Source of the DNA: a virus
IMG/VR virus record: IMGVR_UViG_3300046000_005646
Location: 1 to 20,599 of that record
Direction: 5' to 3' (one strand)
Length of the DNA: 20,599 nucleotides
Positions 14,393 to 20,599 of the stretch are shown one piece after another. The first letter of the stretch is position 1. Every line of letters begins with the position of its first letter. The notes under the pieces are model-generated. The model was given only the letters and a program-made list of their open reading frames with translations, was not told where the DNA came from and made no database searches. The translations under genes were made by a program, and so were the position numbers.

Positions 14393-14393
14393 T

Positions 14394-15431
14394 ATGAAAA
14401 TATTTTTAGTAGACTTAGAATCAATACCGACACGATATACTTGCGAGTGGAAGACACATGTTCCACAATTATTGCGTGATAATGGATTTGATGTTCAAGT
14501 TATAGAAGGAGATCATACAATTCCAGAATCAACAACACCTGGTGCATTTTTGAACTTTGGTGGTACTAACATGTACAAAGCAACACAGCTTCACAAGTTG
14601 TCTGAATTATTTACATTAGGTAAGATTACCGCAGGAGACCATATCATTTTTACAGATGCATGGCACCCAGCTATTATCAATGTAAAATATATGAGTGAAC
14701 TTCTAAATATTCCGGTTGTAATGCACGGACTTTGGCACGCGGGTTCATATGACCCGAATGATTTTTTAGGTCGGCTCGTAGGAGATAAACCATGGATTAG
14801 GCACGCTGAACAAGCCTTTATTGGAGCACTAGATCATAATTGGATTGCAACCGCAGCACATTTTCAAATGATATGTAAAACATATGATGTATTTTTAAAT
14901 TCAACGTTTGATCAAACAGGCTGGCCAATGGAATATACCCATAATATGATTACGCCTAAACCATTTAATGAAAAAGAAAATATTATTGTTTTCCCGCACC
15001 GAATAGCACCTGAAAAACGATTAGATTTGTTTCAAGAATTAGCATCGCAGCCAGAATTAGCACATTATCAATTTATTGTAGCAATGGATCTAAATTTGAC
15101 TAAAACACAATATCATGAACTTCTTCAAAGAGCAAAGTTTGCAGTATCATTTGCAGATCAAGAAACATTGGGAATTTCAATGTATGAATCAGCTTGTGCA
15201 GGAGCATGTACAATTGTTCCTAATAGATTATCATATATGGAAATGTATCATCCTATGTTTAAACATGCAGATTCAGTAAATGAGGCTGTGGCTGCAATAT
15301 TAAAATATGAACAACAAGACTTAACAAATGATATTGCTAAATTAACAAATTATTTACATGACCGATTTTTTTCAGCAACAAGATTAATTAATTTACTAAA
15401 AGAATATAAAAACAATGAAAGAACAAGATAA
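14394..15431 (+). CDS. GT-B fold glycosyltransferase
   Basis: A 345-residue glycosyltransferase of the GT4-like type. The C-terminal half holds IIVFPHRIAPEKRLDLF (a donor-binding HRxxPEKR element, near 200) and ADQETLGISMYESACAG with the EX7E pair E257/E265. CTIVPNRLSYMEMY follows. The N-terminal half has a Rossmann-like start, MKIFLVDLES, and VVMHGLWHAGS. I chose the ATG at 14394, which is 1 base after the previous stop, over an in-frame TTG at 14382. The acceptor is unknown: modified DNA, as for T4 glucosyltransferases, or a surface component are both possible. The DpdA gene begins inside its last 17 bases, so the two are tightly coupled. Confidence 0.85.
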   Translation: MKIFLVDLESIPTRYTCEWKTHVPQLLRDNGFDVQVIEGDHTIPESTTPGAFLNFGGTNMYKATQLHKLSELFTLGKITAGDHIIFTDAWHPAIINVKYMSELLNIPVVMHGLWHAGSYDPNDFLGRLVGDKPWIRHAEQAFIGALDHNWIATAAHFQMICKTYDVFLNSTFDQTGWPMEYTHNMITPKPFNEKENIIVFPHRIAPEKRLDLFQELASQPELAHYQFIVAMDLNLTKTQYHELLQRAKFAVSFADQETLGISMYESACAGACTIVPNRLSYMEMYHPMFKHADSVNEAVAAILKYEQQDLTNDIAKLTNYLHDRFFSATRLINLLKEYKNNERTR

Positions 15432-16677
15432 GCGGTTCATATATTTTCCGTCGTTGTCTGCAGGCTCAATGGTCTCGGCATTCAAGAAAGATATGAAATT
15501 TGAAAATGGAGACCCGGTAAAGTTCTTCGACTCAAGATATCCAGATAAGTGGAGGCACCCATATTTTCTAATCACAGCAGGACACCATTACAAGAAAATG
15601 GATTTCCGAGACACGATGGGCTTAGAAAAAGATGTTCTAGTATTTGGAGATTCAGGAGGATACCAAATAGCAACAGGAGCATTACCATATAGCAACGAAT
15701 TGCGCGAAAAAATATTTCATTGGTTAGAAGCTAATAGTGATGTAGCAGCAAACTTAGATATTCCACCTAAAACAAAATATCGAAATAAATTTGCAGAATG
15801 TGCTGACATTAGTTATGACAATTTTGCTTATTTTGAAAAACATCAAAGCGGTAAGACAAAATACCTTAACATGTTGCAAGGCTCTAACACTGATGAATAT
15901 ACTTGGTGGTATCATAAATTTAAACATTTTGATTTTCAAGGTTGGGCAATTGGAGGTCCACAAAAATTAGTAGACTTTATGTTTGCGGTTGCATTGATGC
16001 TCAAAGAAAAAACATTTGAAAATCCTAGACTAGAATATTTGCACTTATTGGGTATTAGCAAAATATCCGACTTTTTTATTCTAGCAACATTGCAAAAATT
16101 AATGAATAAAAATTATGGCAATAGAATCTATGTAACAACGGATTCATCATCGCCAGGACAATATCCGGTATTTGGAACATATCTTCATTCAGCAAATTAT
16201 AAAACACAAACCTTTTCGGAATTGTATTTTCCTAAAAATGCTGAATATAGAAGACAAGCTCATATTCGTCAAGGAAAAATTGGAGAAGTATCTATTGATC
16301 TATCACAACATGTACCATGTGCATTACATTGTCCAGCATGCACCGACTTTACATATGATTTGCTAGGAGGAAAAACAGATGCTGGATTAGATCGATATTC
16401 ACAAGAAGCTATGCCTAGAATGGTTGTTCACAATGTGCATTTATATGTGCAATGTGCAGAAGAAATCAATCAACTAGTAGACAGCCATGTAGAATTGCTA
16501 GAAACAGTAATACCAAGAGACTTGTATGATGTTATCTTGTCACTGCATGAAATGTTTGCCGATCCTGACGCAGCATTACAAACATATGAAAAATATATTA
16601 AAACATATAAAAAGTTTGGTGGAAGTAGTATATCAACCACCGATGCCGAAAATTTCAATAAATACTTTACATTTTAA
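15415..16677 (+). CDS. dpdA: DpdA-like 7-deazaguanine DNA transglycosylase (TGT superfamily)
   Basis: A 420-residue homologue of tRNA-guanine transglycosylase. TGT features in order: FGDSGGYQ with D79 (general acid/base-type aspartate), NLDIPP with D115, MLQGSN (154-158) and WAIGGPQ (177-183) equivalent to the QGG/GG substrate loops, and VTTDSSSP with D243 in the nucleophile position. A zinc site is formed by C302, C306 and C309 (CALHCPAC) plus H339 (VVHNV). The CX3CX2C spacing differs from the CxCx2C of tRNA enzymes. DpdA proteins exchange guanine in DNA for a 7-deazaguanine. Phage context, folE/queD/queE nearby and replisome neighbours favour DNA over tRNA as the substrate. A TGT acting on tRNA cannot be excluded from sequence alone. 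Confidence 0.87.
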   Translation: MKEQDKRFIYFPSLSAGSMVSAFKKDMKFENGDPVKFFDSRYPDKWRHPYFLITAGHHYKKMDFRDTMGLEKDVLVFGDSGGYQIATGALPYSNELREKIFHWLEANSDVAANLDIPPKTKYRNKFAECADISYDNFAYFEKHQSGKTKYLNMLQGSNTDEYTWWYHKFKHFDFQGWAIGGPQKLVDFMFAVALMLKEKTFENPRLEYLHLLGISKISDFFILATLQKLMNKNYGNRIYVTTDSSSPGQYPVFGTYLHSANYKTQTFSELYFPKNAEYRRQAHIRQGKIGEVSIDLSQHVPCALHCPACTDFTYDLLGGKTDAGLDRYSQEAMPRMVVHNVHLYVQCAEEINQLVDSHVELLETVIPRDLYDVILSLHEMFADPDAALQTYEKYIKTYKKFGGSSISTTDAENFNKYFTF

Positions 16678-16691
16678 AAACAAATAAAACA

Positions 16692-17402
16692 ATGGAAAAA
16701 AGCAAATTACAATCATTTATTAATCGTTATTATTTAGCAGGAAATTGCGAGGCAGTTATCCTTAAAGAAAACGAAACAGGTGTCGGCTGTGAATTAATCG
16801 ACATGGATCAAACCGTAGTTGGAAAGATTCAATGGAATACAACTCCTTTCATGAAAGGCATGTTAGGTATCAATCATACAGGTGCATTAACTAAGATGTT
16901 AAGTGCATTAGGTGAAAAAATTGAAATTGAAGTTAAAGATGCAGCCGGCAAGAATTATGCAATGTGTATTTCGGAAGGAAGCACCCGCGCAACATTCATG
17001 TTAGCAGATACAACGGTTATTCCAGCAGTTCCAAGCATTAATGCAGAACCAGAATATGTTGTACAAGTTGCCGTTAATGATGACTTTATTAACAAATTCA
17101 TTAAAGCAAAAAATGCATTACCAGACGCAAAGAATTTTGCAGTACAAGTTAAATCAGGAGTTGTTAAATTTATTATCAATTATACAACAGTTAATTCCGA
17201 TAACATTACTTTTGAAGTAGGAACAACAACGGCTGACGATATGGAGCCTGTATGCTTTTCGGCAGACAAATTAAAAGAAGTATTAGTTGCAAATAAAGGC
17301 GACGTAGGACAATTGCATGTTTCTCCCGATGGATTATCTCGAATAGATTTTGTTGGAACTGATTTTGAATCTAGCTATTGGTTAGTAATGTTACAAAATT
17401 AA
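16692..17402 (+). CDS. 45: Sliding clamp (T4 gp45-like)
   Basis: A 236-residue protein, close to the 228 of T4 gp45, with the clamp layout of two similar domains. NTTPFMKGMLGINHTGALTKML (near 50-71) and the later SADKLKEVLVANKGDVGQLHVS (near 194-215) occupy equivalent positions in each half. As a trimer it would ring the DNA and tether the polymerase. The order clamp, dUTPase, large loader subunit, small protein, small loader subunit supports the call. It starts 14 bases after the dpdA stop with an A-rich leader and no ribosome site, and ends one base before the dUTPase start. Confidence 0.85.
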   Translation: MEKSKLQSFINRYYLAGNCEAVILKENETGVGCELIDMDQTVVGKIQWNTTPFMKGMLGINHTGALTKMLSALGEKIEIEVKDAAGKNYAMCISEGSTRATFMLADTTVIPAVPSINAEPEYVVQVAVNDDFINKFIKAKNALPDAKNFAVQVKSGVVKFIINYTTVNSDNITFEVGTTTADDMEPVCFSADKLKEVLVANKGDVGQLHVSPDGLSRIDFVGTDFESSYWLVMLQN

Positions 17403-17403
17403 T

Positions 17404-17829
17404 ATGCAGATAGATATAGTAAATAAATCACCCAATGCGCTACCGGCATATGAAACTCCTAGTAGCGCAGGAATGGATGTTCGTTGTGTGGATAAACTTA
17501 CAGTAAACCCAGGCGAACGAATATTAGCAAAAACGGGACTTTATGTAGAAATTCCAATTGGATATGAAATACAAGTAAGACCTAGAAGCGGATTAGCATT
17601 AAAACAAGGAATAACTGTATTGAATACTCCCGGCACTATTGATGCTGACTACCGAGGAGAAATAGGAGTAATATTAATAAATCATAGTTCAACTGTTGTT
17701 GAGTTTATGCCAGGAGACAGAATTGCACAAATTGTATTGAATAAAATTGAAATAATACAATGGAACCAATCCAATTCATTAACTGGAACAAAACGTGGCA
17801 CTGGAGGATTTGGATCAACAGGAAAATAA
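17404..17829 (+). CDS. dut: dUTP diphosphatase
   Basis: A 141-residue trimeric-type dUTPase with all five family motifs: SSAGMDVRC (motif I), PRSGLALKQGI (II), GTIDADYRGEIGVIL (III, catalytic D), GDRIAQIVL (IV) and GTGGFGSTG at the C-terminus (V). It hydrolyses dUTP to dUMP, which keeps uracil out of DNA and feeds dTMP synthesis. It is placed inside the clamp and clamp-loader block, 1 base after the clamp gene and 3 bases before the loader gene. Confidence 0.96.
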   Translation: MQIDIVNKSPNALPAYETPSSAGMDVRCVDKLTVNPGERILAKTGLYVEIPIGYEIQVRPRSGLALKQGITVLNTPGTIDADYRGEIGVILINHSSTVVEFMPGDRIAQIVLNKIEIIQWNQSNSLTGTKRGTGGFGSTGK

Positions 17830-17832
17830 CAT

Positions 17833-18759
17833 ATGTACGGACAACAAGAAAATACACTTTGGACAGAATCATTCCGTCCTAACACATTAGAAGGATATAT
17901 CGGTAATGAACATATCATCGAAAAAGTTAAAATATTTATTGCCAATGGTGATGTGCCGCATCTATTATTTTACGGCTCGGCAGGAACCGGTAAAACTACA
18001 TTGGCAAAGATTATTGCAAATAGCGTCGATGCTGATCTAATGTATATTAATGCATCAGATGAAAACTCAGTTGATGCAGTTAGAGATAAAATTAAACGTT
18101 ATGCATCAACAGTAGGATTTAAACGTTGGAAAATCATTATTCTAGATGAAGCAGATTATTTGACACCAAATGCCCAAGCAGCTCTTCGTAACTTGATGGA
18201 AACATATAGCAAAACAACACGTTTCATTTTAACATGCAATTATGTTGAAAAGATTATCGATCCAATTCAATCACGTTGTCAAACATTTGCTATTATGCCT
18301 CCCAACAAAACAGATGTAGCAAAGCGACTAGTATCAGTATTAGAAGAAAAACAAGTGCAGTATGACATCAAAGATATTGCAGCAATCATTAATGCATCAT
18401 ATCCAGATATTCGTAGAGCAATTAATACAGCTCAAAGTTGTGTAATTGAAAATCGATTAACATTGGATAAGGCAAGTGCAATACAAGCAAATTACATGAC
18501 CGAAGTACTTGAAATGCTTAAGAATGCTAAAGACAAAAAAGTTGCATTCACTAACATTAGACAATGCATTGCTGATAGCAAAGTTAGAGACTTTACTCCA
18601 ATGTATACTTTCTTGTATGATAATTTGGATGAATTTGCTCACGGCCACATTGCTCCATGCATTTTGATTATTGCAGAATCGCAATTTAAAGATGCTAGCG
18701 TGGTTGATAAAGAAATTAATATAATGGCAATGTTTGTAAACATACTAGGAGAAATTTAA
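17833..18759 (+). CDS. 44: Clamp loader large subunit (T4 gp44-like)
   Basis: A 308-residue AAA+ ATPase of the RFC small subunit/gp44 type. WTESFRPNTLEGYIG is the family N-terminus. Walker A GSAGTGKTT lies at about 49-57, Walker B with DEAD box (IIILDEADYL) at 98-107, the sensor FILTCNY at 134-140 and the SRC motif QSRCQTF at 149-155. PDIRRAINTAQ matches sensor 2. With the gp62-like subunit encoded at 18979 it loads the clamp onto primed DNA. It ends 4 bases before the next start. Confidence 0.96.
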   Translation: MYGQQENTLWTESFRPNTLEGYIGNEHIIEKVKIFIANGDVPHLLFYGSAGTGKTTLAKIIANSVDADLMYINASDENSVDAVRDKIKRYASTVGFKRWKIIILDEADYLTPNAQAALRNLMETYSKTTRFILTCNYVEKIIDPIQSRCQTFAIMPPNKTDVAKRLVSVLEEKQVQYDIKDIAAIINASYPDIRRAINTAQSCVIENRLTLDKASAIQANYMTEVLEMLKNAKDKKVAFTNIRQCIADSKVRDFTPMYTFLYDNLDEFAHGHIAPCILIIAESQFKDASVVDKEINIMAMFVNILGEI

Positions 18760-18763
18760 AATA

Positions 18764-18979
18764 ATGTCGATATCGTATCACAAAAGCATGGTAACTGTTA
18801 TATTTAAAACATCTAATAGAGCTAATGCTAAAACAAAAATAAAAACGTTTCGCAACAAATCAATTGATGATATTTTATCGGCTAAACGAATAATAGGAAT
18901 TCCAGAGACTTCAATTATTTTGGAATTAGGAATCGGCAAAGAATTAGAATATCAATACAGAAAACGATATAAATTATAA
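18764..18979 (+). CDS. Small basic protein between clamp-loader genes, unknown
   Basis: A 71-residue basic protein that I do not recognise. VTVIFKTSNRANAKTKIKTFRNKSIDDILSAKRIIGIPETSIILELGIGKELEYQYRKRYKL suggests strands flanking a short helix. It is not RegA, which is about 120 residues. A second in-frame ATG at 18788 (MVTVIFK) could be the true start. The stop overlaps the gp62-like start (TAATG), so it is made together with both loader subunits. Confidence 0.65.
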   Translation: MSISYHKSMVTVIFKTSNRANAKTKIKTFRNKSIDDILSAKRIIGIPETSIILELGIGKELEYQYRKRYKL

Positions 18980-19452
18980 TGGCAAAGCAAAAAGTTATTA
19001 AATCAGCTAATACTATTAAAGCGGCAACATTGTTTGATTTTATTGATGGTGTTACTCATAAAAAGAAAGAATGGTCTGCCTGGACTGATATGGATCAAAA
19101 AGCATTTAGTCCATTCATGACAAATCGATTCTTATCAATGCGTATGGAGCTTACGGAACTTATTAATGAGTTTCAAACATATACAATTGGATTATTACGG
19201 CCACAAGAAACTTATCGATTGTATTATGATTTATTGCCTACTAACAAAACATATGCAAAATACATAAAAGGCAAATCCGAAGATAAATTCGATAAAGCAT
19301 TAGTTGCTCAAATTGCAGAACATTATCAAATTAGTTTGTATGAAGCTGCAGATTACGTGGAATTAATGGATACGGCTGAATGTGAACGAATCTTAACGTT
19401 ATATGGATATAGTGATGGCGACAAGAAAAAATTATTAAAAGGAATCAAATGA
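18979..19452 (+). CDS. 62: Clamp loader small subunit (T4 gp62-like)
   Basis: A 157-residue protein, a little shorter than T4 gp62 (187). FMTNRFLSMRMELTELINEFQTYTIGLLRPQETYRLYYDLLPTNKTYAKYIKGK is the region shared with phage gp62 proteins: a helix ending in NRFLSM, then RLYYDLLP and KYIKGK. It has no ATPase motif, as expected, because gp62 is the non-catalytic subunit that binds the gp44 ring. The position downstream of the gp44-like gene is the strongest support. It overlaps the next gene by 4 bases (ATGA). Confidence 0.82.
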   Translation: MAKQKVIKSANTIKAATLFDFIDGVTHKKKEWSAWTDMDQKAFSPFMTNRFLSMRMELTELINEFQTYTIGLLRPQETYRLYYDLLPTNKTYAKYIKGKSEDKFDKALVAQIAEHYQISLYEAADYVELMDTAECERILTLYGYSDGDKKKLLKGIK

Positions 19453-19718
19453 GCAATATACATACACAATCACATTACAGAGGTAAAGACAGCCTTTATA
19501 AATTTGCTGAAGAGTGGGCATTAAACGCCTATGAATTTGATATCATTAAACGTGTTGTAAGATGTCGACACAAAGGTTCCTTTACGGAAGACTTAACAAA
19601 GACTCAAGACTTAATTGACATTTATCTACAAGAGCAACAACATAAATATATCAAGGTAACGCCAGATTACCTAGAGCTCGATGATCCATTTATTTCTACA
19701 GATGTAATGCCGTTATAG
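19449..19718 (+). CDS. DUF3310-like protein
   Basis: An 89-residue protein with SHYRGKDSLYKFAEEWALN followed by IIKRVVRCRHKGSFTEDLTKTQDLIDIYLQE. The pattern HY...YK..E.W.LN...F.IIK...R...KG...EDL.K...LI is that of DUF3310, a small domain common in phages and sometimes called a nucleotide kinase-like protein, without firm function. It closes the clamp-loader block. Its TAG stop (19716-19718) lies immediately upstream of a promoter. Confidence 0.75.
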   Translation: MSNIHTQSHYRGKDSLYKFAEEWALNAYEFDIIKRVVRCRHKGSFTEDLTKTQDLIDIYLQEQQHKYIKVTPDYLELDDPFISTDVMPL

Positions 19719-19746
19719 GTTTGAATATGCAATAAAATTTTATATA
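19713..19746 (+). repeat. 34-nt promoter repeat, copy 1
   Basis: Identical to 20270-20303. After one mismatch the match runs a few bases further. Both copies span a complete -35 to -10 region, so this is a duplicated promoter cassette and not a coding repeat. Confidence 0.95.
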
Positions 19747-19748
19747 CT
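19721..19748 (+). promoter_or_regulatory. Sigma-70-like promoter for the second leader protein
   Basis: TTGAAT (19721-19726), a 16-base spacer and TATACT (19743-19748), followed by TATTTATAT (19750-19758) and an AAAGGA ribosome site before the ATG at 19780. The TATTTATAT element is shared with the leader gene at 12805. Confidence 0.6.
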
Positions 19749-19779
19749 ATATTTATATAAAAATTTAAAGGATAGTATT

Positions 19780-20202
19780 ATGAAAAAAAACATCTTAGCA
19801 GAAAATATGCGCCGATTTGGTACGAAAAACTTAAACGAAGATGAAGATCAAAATAACAATGGATACCCAGATGATTCCGAATCAGTCCTTAAAGGCGGAA
19901 CTGGAATTGATGGTATTAAACGATCCACCGGGAATAAAGTAAAACAATTTATTAAACTAATAGGTAAAGATTCTGTAGATTGGTTTGATAACTTAGATGT
20001 TAATTATCTCCCATCACAATATGCGTCAGCATTAAAAAAATTAGGAATTAATCAACATACTGCATTAGTAGCACCATATGAGCTTCGAGGTAATGATATT
20101 AGCGATATTATCAATGCAGCAAATCAATCTAATATACGCTATATTGAAATTTTAGACAGAGCCGGAGGCGGGCGACTAATTATATTTACATCAAGACAAT
20201 AA
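19780..20202 (+). CDS. Second protein with capsid-targeting-like N-terminal leader
   Basis: A 140-residue protein beginning MKKNILAENMRRFGTKNLNE, the leader shared with the 12805 protein. Cleavage after LNE (residue 20) would leave DEDQNNNGYPDDSE at the new N-terminus, a stretch like the calcium-binding DxDxDGxPDxxE repeats. The C-terminal 90 residues read as an alpha/beta domain (NQHTALVAPYELRGNDISDIINAANQ, then YIEILDRAGGGRLIIFTSRQ). I do not recognise the fold. AAAGGA upstream is a good ribosome site, and the gene stands alone between its promoter and a terminator. It is probably made in quantity and packaged in the head. Confidence 0.75.
   Translation: MKKNILAENMRRFGTKNLNEDEDQNNNGYPDDSESVLKGGTGIDGIKRSTGNKVKQFIKLIGKDSVDWFDNLDVNYLPSQYASALKKLGINQHTALVAPYELRGNDISDIINAANQSNIRYIEILDRAGGGRLIIFTSRQ
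19798..19840 (+). repeat. 43-nt direct repeat encoding the shared leader, copy 2
   Basis: Exact copy of 12829-12871 in the same reading frame. The flanking bases differ on both sides. Confidence 0.95.
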
Positions 20203-20235
20203 GTTAAAATTAATACTTTTTAAAACTAAGATACG

Positions 20236-20263
20236 GTGCAATCATTAACGGTTGCACTTTTTT
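20236..20263 (+). terminator. Rho-independent terminator after the second leader protein
   Basis: GTGCAA (20236-20241) pairs with TTGCAC (20252-20257) around a ten-base loop, followed by six T residues. It is directly followed by the promoter repeat. Confidence 0.8.
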
Positions 20264-20269
20264 ACTGTT

Positions 20270-20303
20270 TTATAGGTTTGAATATGCAATAAAATTTTAT
20301 ATA
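20270..20303 (+). repeat. 34-nt promoter repeat, copy 2
   Basis: Identical to 19713-19746. It lies between the terminator and the last gene of the window. Confidence 0.95.
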
Positions 20304-20305
20304 TT
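20278..20305 (+). promoter_or_regulatory. Sigma-70-like promoter for the last gene
   Basis: TTGAAT (20278-20283), 16 bases and TATATT (20300-20305), 13 bases before the ATG at 20319. The expected leader is only a few bases. No ribosome site is evident. Confidence 0.6.
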
Positions 20306-20318
20306 ATATAAAAAAGTT

Positions 20319-20599
20319 ATGGCAAATCATGTTTATACTCAATTAGACATTGAATTTATAAATCAGCAAGATACAGCAAAATTTTCGGAATGGATTGGAC
20401 ATACTCCTACTATTGAAAATACAACGTTTGGTGCACGCATTGAAGCATGTTGCAATATCATGTTAGATAATTTATATCCAGACAAACAAGATACCAATGC
20501 ATACTACATTGAAAATTTAGGTGCTAAATGGATTTATTTTGATGATGTAGATCAGTCTGAAACTACTATGCATATTTCATGGACAACTGCATGGGACTT
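20319..20599 (+). CDS. Unknown protein, 3' end missing
   Basis: About 93 codons are visible from the ATG at 20319, and the frame is still open at the right edge. It reads MANHVYTQLDIEFINQQ, then EWIGHTPTIENTTFGARIEACCNIMLDNL, ENLGAKWIYFDDVD and HISWTTAWD. Strand-rich proteins with NIGAKW and a tryptophan-rich end such as W.T.W. occur in many phages under API92/DUF1281-like names. I recall that only loosely and do not assign a function. It is driven by its own promoter after a terminator. Confidence 0.65.
   Translation, partial: MANHVYTQLDIEFINQQDTAKFSEWIGHTPTIENTTFGARIEACCNIMLDNLYPDKQDTNAYYIENLGAKWIYFDDVDQSETTMHISWTTAWD

Noticed and set aside
14382-14393. TTG start giving the glycosyltransferase four more residues.
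   Set aside because: The ATG at 14394 follows the previous stop by one base and begins directly at the Rossmann-like strand; TTG starts are not otherwise needed here.
15415-16677. Ordinary tRNA-guanine transglycosylase for queuosine in tRNA.
   Set aside because: The zinc spacing, extended length, operon with DNA-related genes and phage context favour DpdA; kept as a stated alternative.
12829-19840. The shared leader as evidence that the two small proteins are paralogues.
   Set aside because: The match stops at the end of the leader on both DNA and protein level; the remaining sequences do not align by eye.
1-20599. tRNA genes, CRISPR arrays, insertion sequences, inteins or homing endonucleases.
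   Set aside because: I found no cloverleaf-like sequence, repeat-spacer pattern, transposase or interrupted gene. A tRNA scan would be needed to be certain.

Overview
The window looks like the DNA replication and nucleotide-metabolism segment of a T4-like (myovirus-type) phage genome. It is AT-rich. Every gene I can support lies on the + strand, genes are packed with 1-4 nt overlaps (TAATG and ATGA junctions), and the T4-type replisome set is recognisable: UvsX/RecA-like recombinase (cut by the left edge), gp41-type helicase, family B DNA polymerase, sliding clamp and both clamp-loader subunits. A flap-nuclease/RNase H-type 5' nuclease completes the set. I see no tRNA, rRNA, insertion sequence, integrase or CRISPR array. 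Host is uncertain. A small CCGNGCLHCPY protein of the DUF5522 type and mostly weak ribosome binding sites lean towards Bacteroidota, but the promoter candidates look sigma-70-like rather than Bacteroidota-like.

Layout. 1-3389: recombinase, 5' nuclease, replicative helicase, then a rho-independent terminator. 3482-6241: a monomeric B12-dependent (class II) ribonucleotide reductase, a DUF5522 protein and an unknown protein with a Cys/His/Asp triad. 6303-8899: GTP cyclohydrolase I, a QueD-like protein and a QueE-like radical SAM enzyme, interleaved with two small unknown genes, one ending in an SSB-like DDDLPF tail. 8961-10237: thioredoxin, GroES-like co-chaperonin, small membrane protein, hypoxanthine phosphoribosyltransferase. 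10237-12756: DNA polymerase. 12805-13095: first of two small proteins sharing an N-terminal leader. 13216-16677: an overlapping operon of an unknown protein, a cytidylyltransferase-like protein, a T-fold (PTPS-like) protein, a GT-B glycosyltransferase and a DpdA-like DNA transglycosylase. 16692-19718: clamp, dUTPase, clamp-loader large subunit, a small unknown, clamp-loader small subunit, DUF3310-like protein. 19780-20202: second leader-bearing protein. 20319-end: a truncated gene.

Most interesting system. FolE, QueD and QueE make 7-carboxy-7-deazaguanine from GTP, and the TGT-like protein at 15415-16677 has the features of DpdA, which swaps guanine in DNA for a 7-deazaguanine. Together they imply hypermodification of the phage genome, probably as protection from restriction. 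No QueC is visible here. The DpdA gene sits at the end of an overlapping operon with a nucleotidyltransferase, a second T-fold protein and a glycosyltransferase, so further decoration of the base is possible but unproven.

Second system. Two otherwise unrelated proteins (12805 and 19780) start with the same leader, AENMRRFGTKNLNE, encoded by an exact 43-nt repeat and ending in a T4 prohead-protease-like LNE site. This resembles the capsid-targeting sequence of T4 internal proteins and suggests head-packaged, possibly injected, proteins.

Regulation. At least six intergenic sites fit TTGAAT/TTGGAT-N16-17-TATAAT-like promoters, several with the start codon only 6-16 nt after the -10 box, implying leaderless or near-leaderless mRNAs. 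Terminators at 3409, 13138 and 20236 break the region into units, and the last two are directly followed by promoters.
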